Source: Parachlorella kessleri
Lineage: Eukaryota; Chlorophyta; Trebouxiophyceae; Chlorellales; Chlorellaceae
Assembly: GCA_001598975.1 (NCBI GenBank)
Contig: BBXU01002241.1
Location: forward strand, 1 to 31,491
Length of the DNA: 31,491 nucleotides
Direction: 5' to 3'
In this document: positions 9,342 to 19,800 of the stretch, piece by piece
Position numbering within the stretch: position 1 is the stretch's first letter
Layout: each line of letters begins with the position of its first letter
Notes under the pieces: generated by a model
The model's input: only the letters and a program-made list of their open reading frames with translations
Told to the model about the DNA's origin: nothing
Databases searched by the model: none
Translations under genes and position numbers: made by a program

Positions 9342-11548
9342 TCACAGGAAAGCCACGGCGATGGTCACATCGTCGATGTGCAGGCCGCCCCAGGCTGCCT
9401 GCCAGGCCTGGCGGGCCGCCTCGCCCAGCAGCTGGGCTGCCTGCTCTGGCGACCCCGCAGACGCTGCAATCTCCACAGCCTCCTCGGAGCTCACAAACTC
9501 CCACAACCCGTCTGTCGCCACTATGAGGATGTGGCTGGGCTTCAAGGGTGAGGCTTCGCTGGCGCTGGCACCAGCTGCTGCTGCTGGGGCAGGAGGGGAG
9601 GGCGGCTGCTGGGGCAGGCGGAAGACGGCAAAGTCGGGGTGGGGCACCACTCCCACCGAGGACAGCAGGGTGTCACCAAAGGCCCGTGCCACTGACAACC
9701 CCGGCGACCGCCCTGTTGGCAGGTACACGCGGAAGGGGCCTGCAGAGGAGCAAGGACCCGAGGTCAGTGGAGTAAGACTAAGCTGTCCCCAGCGCCAGCC
9801 CTGAGCCGGAGGGTAAAGGTGAGACGCACGCTAAGATATGGTGAGTTGCACGCCAAGGCATCATAGCATGGTCTCCCTCGGCTCGGCTCAACAAGCATCA
9901 AGCCTGCTGGACTCCCTACCAACACAAATCAACACAAACATATGCGGGGGGCGAGGCGGGCGGGGCGGTGCGGTGGGGGAGGGGTTCTCAGCGTCTCGAC
10001 CCGGCCACCTCCGCCAGCGCCATGAGGACCACTTGGCTTGGCCCATGCGCCTCACCGATCGGGTTGCCATCGCGGTCCTTGGCAGTGCGGGAGACTCTGC
10101 CGCCCGCCGCCACGATGCGGGCCATCTCTGTGAGGTTGTTGGGCTTGTGATCCTTAGTCAGGTCCTGGGCCTTGTAGCCCTGGCCGTCGGGTTCAGCAAC
10201 ACCCAGCACGGCGCGCGAGTCGCCCGCCCAGGCCGCAACAATGCTGTAGCAGGGTTAACAAGGGAGGAGGGTGATGCACCACTCAACCTACCGGTTGAAA
10301 CAGCTGTCCAGGCCAATTACGGTTTTAATTTTGGGTTTGGCGGGCTGTCATGCTGGGCACACTCCCTTTCCTATATCCAGGCTTAGAAGCAGCACCACAT
10401 AAGAAAGCAGCACTCTCTTACAAGATACCTATGACAAGCTCAGGCTGCTTCAGGCCACCCTGCCACCACTACGACTTCTAGAGTTGCAACTGAAGGGATG
10501 CCACTGCCCGACAACCGCCACCTGCCCGCCCCTCACCTGTCCGGCAGCACCATGCAGAGAACCGCGGTGGTGCCGGAGTGCATAAACTCCGCCGCCGCCG
10601 CGCGCATGGCGTCCGCTGCTTGCGAGAAGGTGGCCCCAAGGCACGCCTGCGCCGAGTCTGGCGTGAGCTCCGCAGCCATGCTGGCCGACAGGGCAGTTGA
10701 GGTACCCAGGTTCCCGAAGGTGGCGCGAGGCGAGGGAGGCTCCGGGGGGTCCTGGTCGCCCTGGGACCCGCAGGACTGGTCAGCAGCGCGGGGGGACTGC
10801 TTGTTGGCGGTGAAGGCCTGCCTGGCGCAGGGCTCCAGCGCGGACAGCATGGCATCTCTGACGCGGGCGGAGGCGACGTGGCCCTGCCGGCCATGGCCGT
10901 CCATGACGCCCAGGATAGCGGCAGAGCAGGGGTGCACCGCGTGCGTCAGGAAGCTGTCCTGGTTTGCAGGCTTGGGCCGGCCATTCTCGCAGCCAGCCAC
11001 TGAGACTACGGCCGCACCTGCACCACCACAGGCAGGTGGGCGGGTCAGGCCCAGCTGCAGGACTCACAGCTTCACAAAGTACCTTCCGCTGCTGTTCACC
11101 TATCCTGTGTGCAACTGGCTTTCCCTTGCCACTCTGCCCACTATGCCTGCCCTTCAACCACTGCTAGCCCGCGGGCCAACCCACCCTGCACCACCTCACC
11201 TCTGCAGTTTGGGAGGGTGCCTGACCAGTGCTGCGGTGGGCAAGCTGCTGGAGCGGAGAAGGTCCGCTGGAGCTGTTGAGGCTTGGCTACGCTTTGAGGC
11301 GGTGGTGAAGCAACGGAAACTGCGCTGGCTTGCACGGTGAGACATGATGATCGAGAGGGCAACCTCAGTGGCAAGCTTCGGGCTCTGTTGAGGACTGGCA
11401 GCTCGGCCCGCTGAGCATGTGACGAGTTGGCATCCTGTAACCTGCGCACTCAGCCGCAAAACGAGCGACCCCTTGTAAGCTGCGTCAGCGTGGCCACCCA
11501 AAACATTTGGCGAGGCACTTGCTGGCACTCTAACAGGGCATCAGCCAT
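9342..11548 (-). CDS. PP2C-type (PPM) Ser/Thr protein phosphatase
   Basis: The catalytic exons 10537-11017, 10056-10243 and 9342-9739 join in consistent phase. An upstream exon ending at 11200 joins the first of them in phase 1. PP2C motifs appear in order: KPANQDSF, GVMDGHGRQG, HSGTTAV, AWAGDSRAVLG, DHKPNN, GRSPGLSVARAFGD, LIVATDGLWEF and HIDDVTIAVAFL. The Asp residues that bind the two metal ions (in NQD, MDGHG, ATDG and DDVT) are all present, so the enzyme should be active, dephosphorylating phospho-Ser/Thr with Mg or Mn. Two low-complexity inserts, Pro/Ser-rich after the DGHG segment and Ala/Pro-rich near the end, lengthen the domain. The start is unresolved. The frame that splices correctly is open from about 11447 and has no ATG. 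A small first exon with ATG at 11546-11548 and an intron to about 11436 would fit. An ATG at 11343-11345 looks attractive but its frame does not match any acceptor. The substrate is unknown. The gene converges with the FHA-RING gene. Confidence 0.88.
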
Positions 11549-12315
11549 CGCGGTGGTACGCAACTAGGTATAACGTCGGGCTCAACGCAGTATCTCCAGC
11601 CCTCAAGCCGATCAAGACAGCGAGGCCGTAGTGGCTAGGGCAGCTACCGCACCTCGTCAGCTGGTAGCTTTGCAGTAGACCTGTCATGATTGCAAGAACC
11701 GTACTCGGAACGCAGGCGGAGACACGCTGATCGCAGCAAAACAGTGGACGACTTAGGGCAGCAACACGGGTCCACCGATAACCCGCATTCTATCTTATTC
11801 CATCAAGCGTTTTCCTACAATGACATTTGCATGAGCCAGGAGAACGAAGAGAAGAACAATCCACGAAATCCTTTGTGCCTCCTTTCCTCCGAGATCCAGT
11901 GTCGTGGCATGGCACGCTATGGCGCGCCACTGGTCCCCTGCAACTCGCAAACAATACCCGGATGCAAGAAGGCAACATGATGATTCTGCACCAGCTTGCC
12001 TGCTGGTAGTGATCTGGGAGAGGCACATCCAGCGAACCCGGACTAGGAAAGAGCGCGGGGGCGCCCCAGCATCCATCCCCTTGCCAGCATGCTCGCCAGG
12101 GTTAACACAGCTCAGCGTGCTGCTACCTCCTATGCCACGACACGGGATGAATGCATCCTGAGGTGTCAGGCATTACAATAGAATTTGCCAGGCCAATTTT
12201 GCTATGGTACCAGCAGTCAAGTAGAGCCGACAGCCACTGATCAAGATAAGGCCCAAGCGCGTGCAGCCCTGTGTTTAAGAGCCAGCGCTATTGCGGCTCT
12301 ATTTCCCACCTGTTC
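11549..12315. other. Divergent region between PP2C and F-box genes
   Basis: About 0.77 kb between the two divergent starts. It should hold both promoters and 5' UTRs. The open frames here overlap on both strands and carry no family signal. I see no TATA box at a convincing distance from either start. Confidence 0.4.
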
Positions 12316-14147
12316 ATGGCTCCTCTGGTAGAGTTGCCGTGGGGAGTGCTGGAGTTGATAGCTGGCTCTTTGGACGCAAAAGGGAGGTGAGAACCCCGCT
12401 AATGCCACAAGCACCACCACCCCACGTTCACAGCAACTTTACTGGTCCTTCCGGCCCCTCCCCGCTTGGTGCAGAGTCTTTCTGCTGGCAACCTGCCGCC
12501 GGCTGCACCAGCTCGAGCAGGCGGCGCCCGGTGCCCTTTGGCAGGAAGTCACAGGCCTCGTCCTGTCAGACCCAGCCCAGGCCCTGCGCTGCGGCCGCTG
12601 GCTGGCCGCACGCAACCCTTTCATCCGGCGACTGCAGCTTGCGCTGCGCTTCCCAGACATATCCGGCGCCCATGCGTGCCTGCTGGGAACCAAGCTTGCG
12701 GGGGCAGCACTGCTGGAGGTGTTGTCTCTGCAGGCAGTGGGCAGTGTGGAGGTTGGGGCCTGGATTGGTGGCCTACCACGCCTGCAGTCACTTGCAGTGG
12801 GATCCTCTGAAGGCCGGGTGGCGCTTAGAGCCGCCCTGGCGTCTGCCACGGCGCTACTCAGTCTGCGGGCATGGGGCAGCAAAGGAGTTGAGCTCGAGCC
12901 TTACTGCCTGCCATCACAGCTGGAGCAAGCAGACCTGCAGCAGCCGCCCACCACGGCGCTGCGGGCGCTGGCAGGTGCGGGAGGGGAGCCGGCACTCTAG
13001 GCTGGTTGAGCTGAGTAAGCCCACTAGGTTGAGCCAACTTGTTTGGGAGGACTCTGTGTTAGCAATTCTGTCTTAGAGCCAGCGATGGGATATGTGTGGG
13101 TTTAGAGAGTGCAGCGTTGTGGGTTCCACCTGGGCCCTACCCTGCCTTGCAACCAGGGGCTCTGCGATGCAGCTCCTCCAGTCGTCAGCCACCCACTTTA
13201 TGCAAGCTGTGTGATGCCCTGCTCGCGCCTCGGCCCAACCGATTCTTATACTGCAGGCTCTGCACACCTCATGCGCCTGGACCTGAGCCGTTGCCGCGCG
13301 ACCCTGGACTGCGGCCAGCTTGGGCGCCTGGCCTCGCTCACCCACCTTGCCCTCTCCAGTTGCCACCTGACCACCGTGCCGCCACAGCTGTCAGCCCTGA
13401 CTAACCTGGTGCACCTCAACCTGGCCACCAACCGGCTGGAAGGCCATGGCTGGGGCCACCTGCTGCCACTGACCAGGCTGACTAGCCTGGACCTGCGGCA
13501 CCAGCTGGGGAACCGGCGGCTGCAGCTGCCGGCTGGGCTGCTGTCGCTGTGCTCGCTGCTGGTACGCATGTCTTGCGGCAAGGCCATGCCAGCTGCATGC
13601 GCTGCCTCCGCGGCTGTTCTGGTTCCTATGCTGAAGTGTCGTTCACCAGAGTGCAAGCACATCGAAGTGGGAGAACTGCCTTGCCTCACAAGTCGCCTCC
13701 AACTCGTGCTCCAGCCACTTTCATTCCCGCCGGCAGGAGCTGCTGCTGGCCGACAACCCCTTCACCCACTCCCTGCCCAGCCCACCTGTCCCGTCCCTCG
13801 CCCCCGGCGGCCCCAGTCCCCCTACCCTGTCCACCCTCAGCCTCGACTTTGAGGTGGCCACCCGCTCCCATGCTGCCCTAGCACGCTTGGGCCCCTCCCT
13901 GCGTCACTTATGGCTGGTGGCCGCCAGCGGCCAGGTGGGAGTGGCAGCGCCCAGTCCGCAGGATGCCGCGGCCTTCATACGCGCGCTGGCGCGCATGCCC
14001 GGCGGTTTGCGGGTGCGTTGGTGGGACTCGGTTTTTGGCAGGGCGGAGTTCGACCTGGCCGACCCGCTGCAGTTGGCAGGGCTCGTGCTGCGGCTGGCGC
14101 AGCGTTACCCGCCGCTGCTGGGAATGACCCTGGGAGGGGGACAGTGA
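12316..14147 (+). CDS. F-box-like/leucine-rich-repeat protein
   Basis: Four exons (12316-12386, 12475-12974, 13257-13561, 13737-14147) close in phases 2, 1 and 0 to 428 aa. Residues ~4-50 (VELPWGVLELIAGSL ... LLATCRRLHQL ... LWQEV) follow the F-box pattern: an LP start, a hydrophobic helix, then a C-R-x-L/W-x segment. This is the fold that binds Skp1 in SCF ubiquitin ligases. Leucine-rich repeats follow, weak across exon 2 and clear in exon 3, with repeated LxxLxLxxCxL and LTNLVHLNLATNRL units. The C-terminal exon has a Pro-rich loop and then more leucine-rich segments, ending GMTLGGGQ. By family the LRRs would choose a substrate for ubiquitination. The F-box match is modest, and some algal LRR proteins with such N-termini are of unknown role. 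The target is unknown. The ATG is the first in frame with the F-box. Confidence 0.78.
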
Positions 14148-14233
14148 GCGGCTCCAATGACTTGGTCGTCGGGGTCAAATTTGTTGACGTGGGGAAGGGT
14201 AGCTGGAGCGCTGAAGTGGTTGTCACCCTAAAT

Positions 14234-14260
14234 GGGGAGTTTGAAGGGCGCAAACTCCCC
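14234..14260. repeat. Inverted repeat in 3' UTR of F-box/LRR gene
   Basis: Arms 14234-14243 (GGGGAGTTTG) and 14251-14260 (CAAACTCCCC) are perfectly complementary around a 7-nt loop, 87 nt after the stop codon. The RNA could form a short hairpin. Confidence 0.8.
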
Positions 14261-14597
14261 GACCTTTCTGTGTGGGGGTACATACTTAGTCTTCGTATGC
14301 TAGGCTCCTGTTGGTCATTTCGTAGGCTTTAGTTGGTCTCATCCTCCGCAACGTCTGCTGGTGTTGACTCTGTTGTAGGCCGTAGGTCGTTTCCTGCTAG
14401 GCGGGTACATAGCGGTGAGGTAGAGAAAATATTGCTACTACTGCTGCTGAGTTCAGACTGTATCATAGCCGCCTGGTGGGGCGCATGTCTCGCTACTTCT
14501 ATGTTGCCTTGTATCCTTTGACAATCTCTTGAAGCTATGCTGCTGCACTGTATCATCATGGACTGCTGCCCAACCTGTGATCTGGCAGCCGGCCTGT

Positions 14598-14621
14598 CAA
14601 CCCCAGCCATTGCTGGGGTTG
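14598..14621. repeat. Second inverted repeat in same 3' UTR
   Basis: Arms CAACCCCAGC (14598-14607) and GCTGGGGTTG (14612-14621) are perfectly complementary around CATT. This GC-rich hairpin sits 450 nt past the stop and before the poly(A) signal at 14794. Confidence 0.8.
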
Positions 14622-14793
14622 CCTTGGCGTGTTGCACATCTGGGTGTGATCTGTGTACAAGAGGGACCAGCATGTGTCGCAAAGTTGCATCATATCGCCT
14701 CACTTAGGCCCCTCGGTGCATCTCATTGCGCTCTGTATCATCTGGATGATATATGGATCTTTCTTCCAAGGCTATTCAATGATTGCAATTGTT

Positions 14794-14798
14794 TGTAA
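14794..14798 (+). terminator. TGTAA polyadenylation signal
   Basis: TGTAA on the plus strand, about 650 nt past the stop of the F-box/LRR gene, is the first such motif after it. A second TGTAA lies near 15042. Confidence 0.55.
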
Positions 14799-15347
14799 GC
14801 TATCTCGCTCTAGAGCACGTTTTCCTGTCGTGTCTTAGGTGCCACCCTAGTGCCTGTTAGCGTGATGGAAGGGTCCTTACCCCCAAAGACACCTCAAGTT
14901 GGTGCTAGGTAACTGGCAAGCCTCTGCCTTGAATTTTTGGTCATCTGCCTGGTGGTTTTATCATTAAAGTTTTTTAGTTCAGTTTTCCCAGTTGTGCACG
15001 CCCTGCATTTAGAGTGCCTGCTGGGCTACCCACCTTCTTCGCTGTAACTAGTCAGGTGCACCTGGCTGAGGCACCGCCCAAAGAACTCAGGCAAGCCCAG
15101 AGCATGAGAGCCTGACTGCTACCTTTCCTCATTCCGCCTTGCCTGCCACCTTTAACACAAACGGGAACGCGGAATGCCTAACAGTCATGATAGACACTGA
15201 TAGACCGCTGACACGTCCCTCTCGTGTCAGAAAGTTATGGCCGAGTTGCAAGCTTTACAGCTGTGCTCTGCCTCGCGTCCAGCATGGTTCGACGCAACTC
15301 AATAGCACGCCCGAAGGCTAGCAAGGCGCCTGCGCTCTTGAGTAACA
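14799..15347. other. Intergenic/upstream region
   Basis: About 0.55 kb between the F-box/LRR poly(A) signal and the next start. No coding signal is seen. It should include the promoter and 5' UTR of the gene at 15348. One CCTGCCACCTTTAAC element near 15133 resembles the 7616-7960 repeat in inverse orientation. Confidence 0.4.
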
Positions 15348-16202
15348 ATGACCATGACATTGACAGAGACTCAGGACTGCTTGCCTCATGCTGCTTCCTG
15401 TCTGTATTGTGACGATTCACGCAACCATCGCCTTCAGCAGCCCTTCACGAAAATCACCGCATCGATTTCGCTCTTGACTGTTGTTCTGATGGGCTCCGCG
15501 GCCATCCTGAAGCTCGCTGCCTTGCAGTTGACGTTAGCTCGAATTGGCTTCCTCCTGGCGCTAGAACTTTTCAGGCTTACAGCGCGGACGCTTCACAGCC
15601 TGCTATCACTCCCCCTGCTTCTTTTGGGCCATCTACCCCAAGTGAACATCACCATACCCTGGCCAGCACAGCGCAAGGACGTCTCGTTTACGTTTGAAAA
15701 TGGAGTTTTTGAGGGCCCCACCTTAGAGGTGGACCCTGCCGAGCCCTATGAAGACTGCGAAGGGGACACAGTGCCGGCGGTGTTGCTGCTGCACAGTCCG
15801 GGGGAGTCACGCAAGCTGCAGGTTCTGCAGCGAGGCCTTTCTGGCATAGGTAGGCAAATGCTGCCTTTCAATGGACCTGATGGCAAACTACAGCAACGCT
15901 GTAACAGCTGTCGCTGCTCCCCTGCCTATGCAGCACTCAGACGGCGTCCGTTGAATGAAGAGGAGCTATCACGAGAGGAGGCCTATGCACCTCAATACGT
16001 CCAAATTGTCAATGGAATAGCCGTCCAGCCTTGCGCCACAATGATCCCCGCATACACTACCGAGCCTCTTGAGCTGCCAAAGCGCAGGAGTCCTAGCCGT
16101 ATTCCTTCCATCAAACGCAGGGGGCCTCGCAAAAGCCTCTCCAGAAAGGGAAGCTTCAGCGCCAGCAGGAAAGCAGCGATTGGGGACGAGCGGTGGCAGT
16201 AG
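15348..16202 (+). CDS. Putative membrane protein, unknown function
   Basis: An open frame from ATG 15348 to TAG 16200-16202 encodes 284 aa if unspliced. Positions 15850-15933 look like an 84-nt intron (GTAGGC...TATGCAG). Because 84 is a multiple of three the frame stays open. Removing it drops a Cys-rich stretch out of keeping with its surroundings and gives 256 aa. Residues ~38-78 and ~80-97 are strongly hydrophobic and rich in Leu and Ala (SISLLTVVLMGSAAILKL..., LLSLPLLLLGHL), which suggests one or two membrane or hairpin segments. An acidic middle (~125-140) and a very basic Ser/Arg/Lys tail (RRSPSRIPSIKRR...) follow; the tail could be phosphorylated or bind nucleic acid. I do not recognise a family. 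The first exon is uncertain, since an ATG at 15284 in another frame could begin a small upstream exon but no matching splice was found. It converges with the sacsin-like gene, the two stops lying 256 bp apart. Confidence 0.5.
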   Translation: MTMTLTETQDCLPHAASCLYCDDSRNHRLQQPFTKITASISLLTVVLMGSAAILKLAALQLTLARIGFLLALELFRLTARTLHSLLSLPLLLLGHLPQVNITIPWPAQRKDVSFTFENGVFEGPTLEVDPAEPYEDCEGDTVPAVLLLHSPGESRKLQVLQRGLSGIGRQMLPFNGPDGKLQQRCNSCRCSPAYAALRRRPLNEEELSREEAYAPQYVQIVNGIAVQPCATMIPAYTTEPLELPKRRSPSRIPSIKRRGPRKSLSRKGSFSASRKAAIGDERWQ

Positions 16203-16376
16203 CAAGCGTGTGTCACCTTCTGACTCCTTTCCTACTGCCTTGCTGACATCATCTCTGTTACTTCTTCCCCGCTACCTCCCAATGCTAACCTGACCTACAA
16301 TACTGTGCTGCCCCTGACCATATCTCACCGTTGCCTTACTAGATGACTAGACTGACAGTTAAGCAACAACGAACCC

Positions 16377-16381
16377 TGTAA
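16377..16381 (+). terminator. TGTAA polyadenylation signal
   Basis: TGTAA on the plus strand, 175 nt past the TAG of the membrane-protein gene. It lies 77 nt from the stop codon of the opposing sacsin-like gene, so the two 3' UTRs probably overlap. Confidence 0.6.
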
Positions 16382-16457
16382 CTCTATGCCTGGCCCTGCT
16401 TCATACACATATATAAGCCCTGGCACAAGCAGGCAGCAGATGCTGTCACCCAGACTA

Positions 16458-16808
16458 TTACTTGTAGATGCGCATCGGCTGTCCTGACTGGCGGCAGAAG
16501 GGGCAGGTATTGCGCCGAGGCAGCGCCCTTGAGCAGGCCTCGCAGAGGAGGTGGCCGCAGCCGCTCATGACAGTATCCACCTGCGACACAGTCAGCATTA
16601 CGCTTGGCAGTGAAGCGAAGCATGTCCCTTGGCCTGCACTACCAGGTCAGCTTGCCCCGCTTGTGTGGCATTACTGAGAAGTCTGGCAGCCAACCTAGGT
16701 GCATCCTAGCATGCAGTGAGCCCCATCAAGCACCTGACGCTCAAGGCAGACGCGGCATTGCCAGGAAGCCCGCAAGCCATCAGCCTCCTCTTGGTGCGTG
16801 CGATTGGC
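16458..16808 (-). other. RING finger at C-terminus of sacsin-like protein
   Basis: The last two exons (16734-16808 and 16458-16580) together encode CRVC, an 11-residue spacer, CGHLLCEAC, a 9-residue spacer and CPFC, which is a complete C3HC4 RING. It ends 11 residues before the TAA stop (QSGQPMRIYK tail). The exon before it (17017-17507) carries an Ala/Gln/Leu-rich helix, probably coiled coil. All eight zinc ligands are present, so E3 ligase activity is plausible. Confidence 0.85.
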
Positions 16809-19800
16809 CTGCGGGGCAACATCCAGGTTGCATTGAGTGCTATATGCTGGGCTTGGGGTGCCACCCATGTATACGTGCTCTGCGATCAGCAGCTGCTGCC
16901 ACGGTCGTTTGGAACAGTTCACAGTGGCGGAATTGCTCACGTAATGTGCACTGGAGCATGACTTCCCAGCACAGGGACGCCACACCACAGCTGAATCACA
17001 CGGGGATAGGACATACCTCTGCCACCTTAGCTAGCTGTCGCTGTGCCCCCTGCACTTGCTGCTGCAGGGTCGCCAGCTCAGACATCAGCACCGCCTGGTC
17101 GGAGGCCAGAGGGATCCCGGCAGCTGCCAGCATGGACTGGGCTGCAGCCACAAGCTCTGCTGCGGGCACAACTGCTGCTTGGGCTGAGGCACCTTCCTTG
17201 CCTTGGGAGCTGGCGGCAACTGGACCATGATGCCTGTCAGGCTGGCCTTCTTCCTGCAGCAGGGAAGGCCCTGCCGAGGCAGAGGAGTGCGTGATGGGGA
17301 GATGTAGGGCTCCTTGCTGCCCTGGTGCTGCCTGGGACGTCTGGCAGGCTACAAAGGAGAAGAGCTCAGATGAGAGCAGGTCCTTGAAGGCCCCAGGGGA
17401 GACCTCCACAGTCAGGCGGTAGGCAGCAGCAGCCGGGGGCGGCCGGGAGTCGGCTGCTACACGCCCGTACCGCAGCCCGGCGCTAACTTGGTAGGCCACC
17501 AGCTCGCCTGCATCAGTGAGGTTGCTAGATTGGGTGCAGCTGACCCTGACTCATCTCGGTGGGGACTTCACACGACACCTAAGGCCATGCGTCGCAAGGT
17601 GCTGCCAAGATCAGCGGCGACGCATGGCAGCAGCCGTGACGAGGCGTGGAGGGAGCGGCTTTATAGGCGTAAGTTCAGAAGAACTCTGCGAGGCAAGTGT
17701 TGTCGCGAGTATAGCTAAGTACCCTACAGCCTGACACGCACCCTCACCTGCTGCAAAGGGCCTCAGCGGCCGCAGCCGCAACGCCGTCGCGTCCGTGGCA
17801 GTAAGCGCTGCACCCACTTGCCCGGCAGCACTCTGCGCCTCCAGATCTCCTACCACTCCCAACCCCTGGCCCCCGGCAGCCAGCTCTGCCGTACGCGTGC
17901 TCCCGGCGCCTGCGCCCGTGATGATGCTGGCGACGGCTGGCAGGTCGTGCAGGGCGCAGTCGAGGAGAGGCGCCAGCGGCAAGCAAGGCGCTGCGCGGCC
18001 CAGCAGCACCCGGGTGACCACTGCTGCTAGCGAGGCCGAGAGAGGGATGCCTGGCGGCAAGTCAGCAAGCACCACGGCCGACACCATTTGGCTGGGGTGG
18101 CCTCCGGAGTGGTTGACAAAGCACGGCACCTGCAGGGGGGGTAAGTGACAGCAACATTGGCTAGAAGTGTTTTAGCCAATGCTTTCCAAGCCACGCAGGG
18201 CTTTGATGGTATAAAACCCCAGGGAGACCTGTCCAGATCAGCGCTCGTATTCAGGAATGGGTCTTATATCTGAAGGTCTGTGTTGCCGGACAGCTTCTGA
18301 GCATAATTTGCAACCACCATTGAAGGAAAAAAAATGGCCGTAGAATGTCAGCAAGGTGAGGATGTTCAAGCCCACCTGCGAGGAGGACCCCTGCAGTGGC
18401 GCAGGAGTTTCACTGCTGCTACGGCCCAAGCTCACAACCAGGTGGGTGCTGCACTGCCGCACAAATTGCAGCGCTCCAGCTGCCTGTGAAAGTCTGGCCT
18501 TAACCGCCTCCTCGCCAAGCTGCTGCCCTTCCGCACCATCACCCACTGCCAGGCTGCTGCTGCTGGCATCACCACCACCAGGGCCACCGCTGCTGGCGGC
18601 CCCAGCGGCAACCCTCAGCACGCTGTGCACCGCTGCAGCGAAGCCAGCGCTGCGCAGCCGCGCGGCTATATCGGCGGCGCGGGTCCCCTGGATGGCTGTC
18701 AGCGGCTGCAGCAGCTGGGAGGGGTCCAGCTCTTCTCGCACCACATCATGGAGCGGGTGCATGCCCAGTGCCCGGCAAAGCGGAGCGGGCAGCTGTGGGT
18801 GGGCGAGGGTGAGCGTGCCAGGTGGCAGCCTGCATGGCAGCCACCACGATGGTCTCTCTGCTGCACCACTGCTTGTATGCTGCTCACCATGCTCTTCTAG
18901 TTCAGGCAGTTAGGTACCGTAGTCCTCCCCTGGTGCACGAGTGTCTGTCACGCGCTGCTAAGCAATGACGCCAACCAGAAATATCCCAAGCTTGCCGCTG
19001 GTACACCTCACCATACGCTGGCCGCACAGCCTCTTCGATGAAGCCAAAGAGTACCACCTGGGTCATGCAGCCGGTGGTACAGCCCATGATGGGCCCCGGG
19101 CCGCCAGTTCTTAAGTACCCACCTGCTCATGATGGCCCTGCTGCCTGCTGAGGTGGCATACAGGCACTGCCCTGCTGGCGCCAGCAGGGAATCAGCTGTG
19201 GGCACAGGCAGCTTGCCGGCTTGCACGGCCTGGCGGGTCTCGGGGGCCAGCGGGGCGGTGCTGTCATCCAGAAGCTGCTTCAGCAGGTTGATGACACCCC
19301 TGCAGGCATCGCAACAACTTGTGCTAGAGATCTCTCCACGGTGCTTACCAGGGATAGGGGCAGGATGAGCGCTGCGGGATCGCCCTTCACACCGAGGACC
19401 GCCAAGATGCAAAAAAGGGAGGAAAGATGCATCCGGCAACAGAAGGCTGTGATACACACGTTGCTGGGCCTGCAGATGCTCACGCATGGAAGCAGCGCAG
19501 TGCCCACGCACCTGAGCTGCACCGATGTCAGGGGCTGGGTGGCATGGGGCTTGTGGAGGGAGGCCAGCAGGCCCAGCAGGTCCTGGGGGGACGGCGCATC
19601 CCTCGTGCCCAGGCTCTTCAGCAGCGGCAGGTGGGGCATGAACTCAGGGGGCACCTGGCAAGGGAGCATGGCACACCACCGAATCAGGGTATTGCCTGTG
19701 GTGCAGCAAGCTTTGCTGGTGGACCATAGCCTGCCATGATTGTGGCATGGAATGCGCATGGCGACTGCAAGGCGGCTACATGCCGCCCCACCTGGAATCT

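Noticed and set aside
8974..9804. 276-codon plus-strand open frame
   Set aside because: It is antisense to the last PP2C exon (9342-9739), whose motifs are unambiguous on the minus strand.
10498..11340. 280-codon plus-strand open frame
   Set aside because: It is antisense to PP2C exons carrying the DGHG and SGTTA motifs.
11200..11345. PP2C start at ATG 11343-11345
   Set aside because: The frame reaches the donor at 11200 in phase 2, but every usable acceptor of the next exon needs phase 1 or 0.
16405..16418. TATATAAG on the plus strand as a TATA box
   Set aside because: No plus-strand gene follows. It lies between two convergent gene ends and is most likely chance A/T sequence.
19170..19189. 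20-bp perfect palindrome CCCTGCTGGC/GCCAGCAGGG
   Set aside because: It sits in a conserved sacsin exon encoding the LLAPAGQ segment, so codon constraint on a GC-rich Leu/Ala/Pro stretch explains it well enough.
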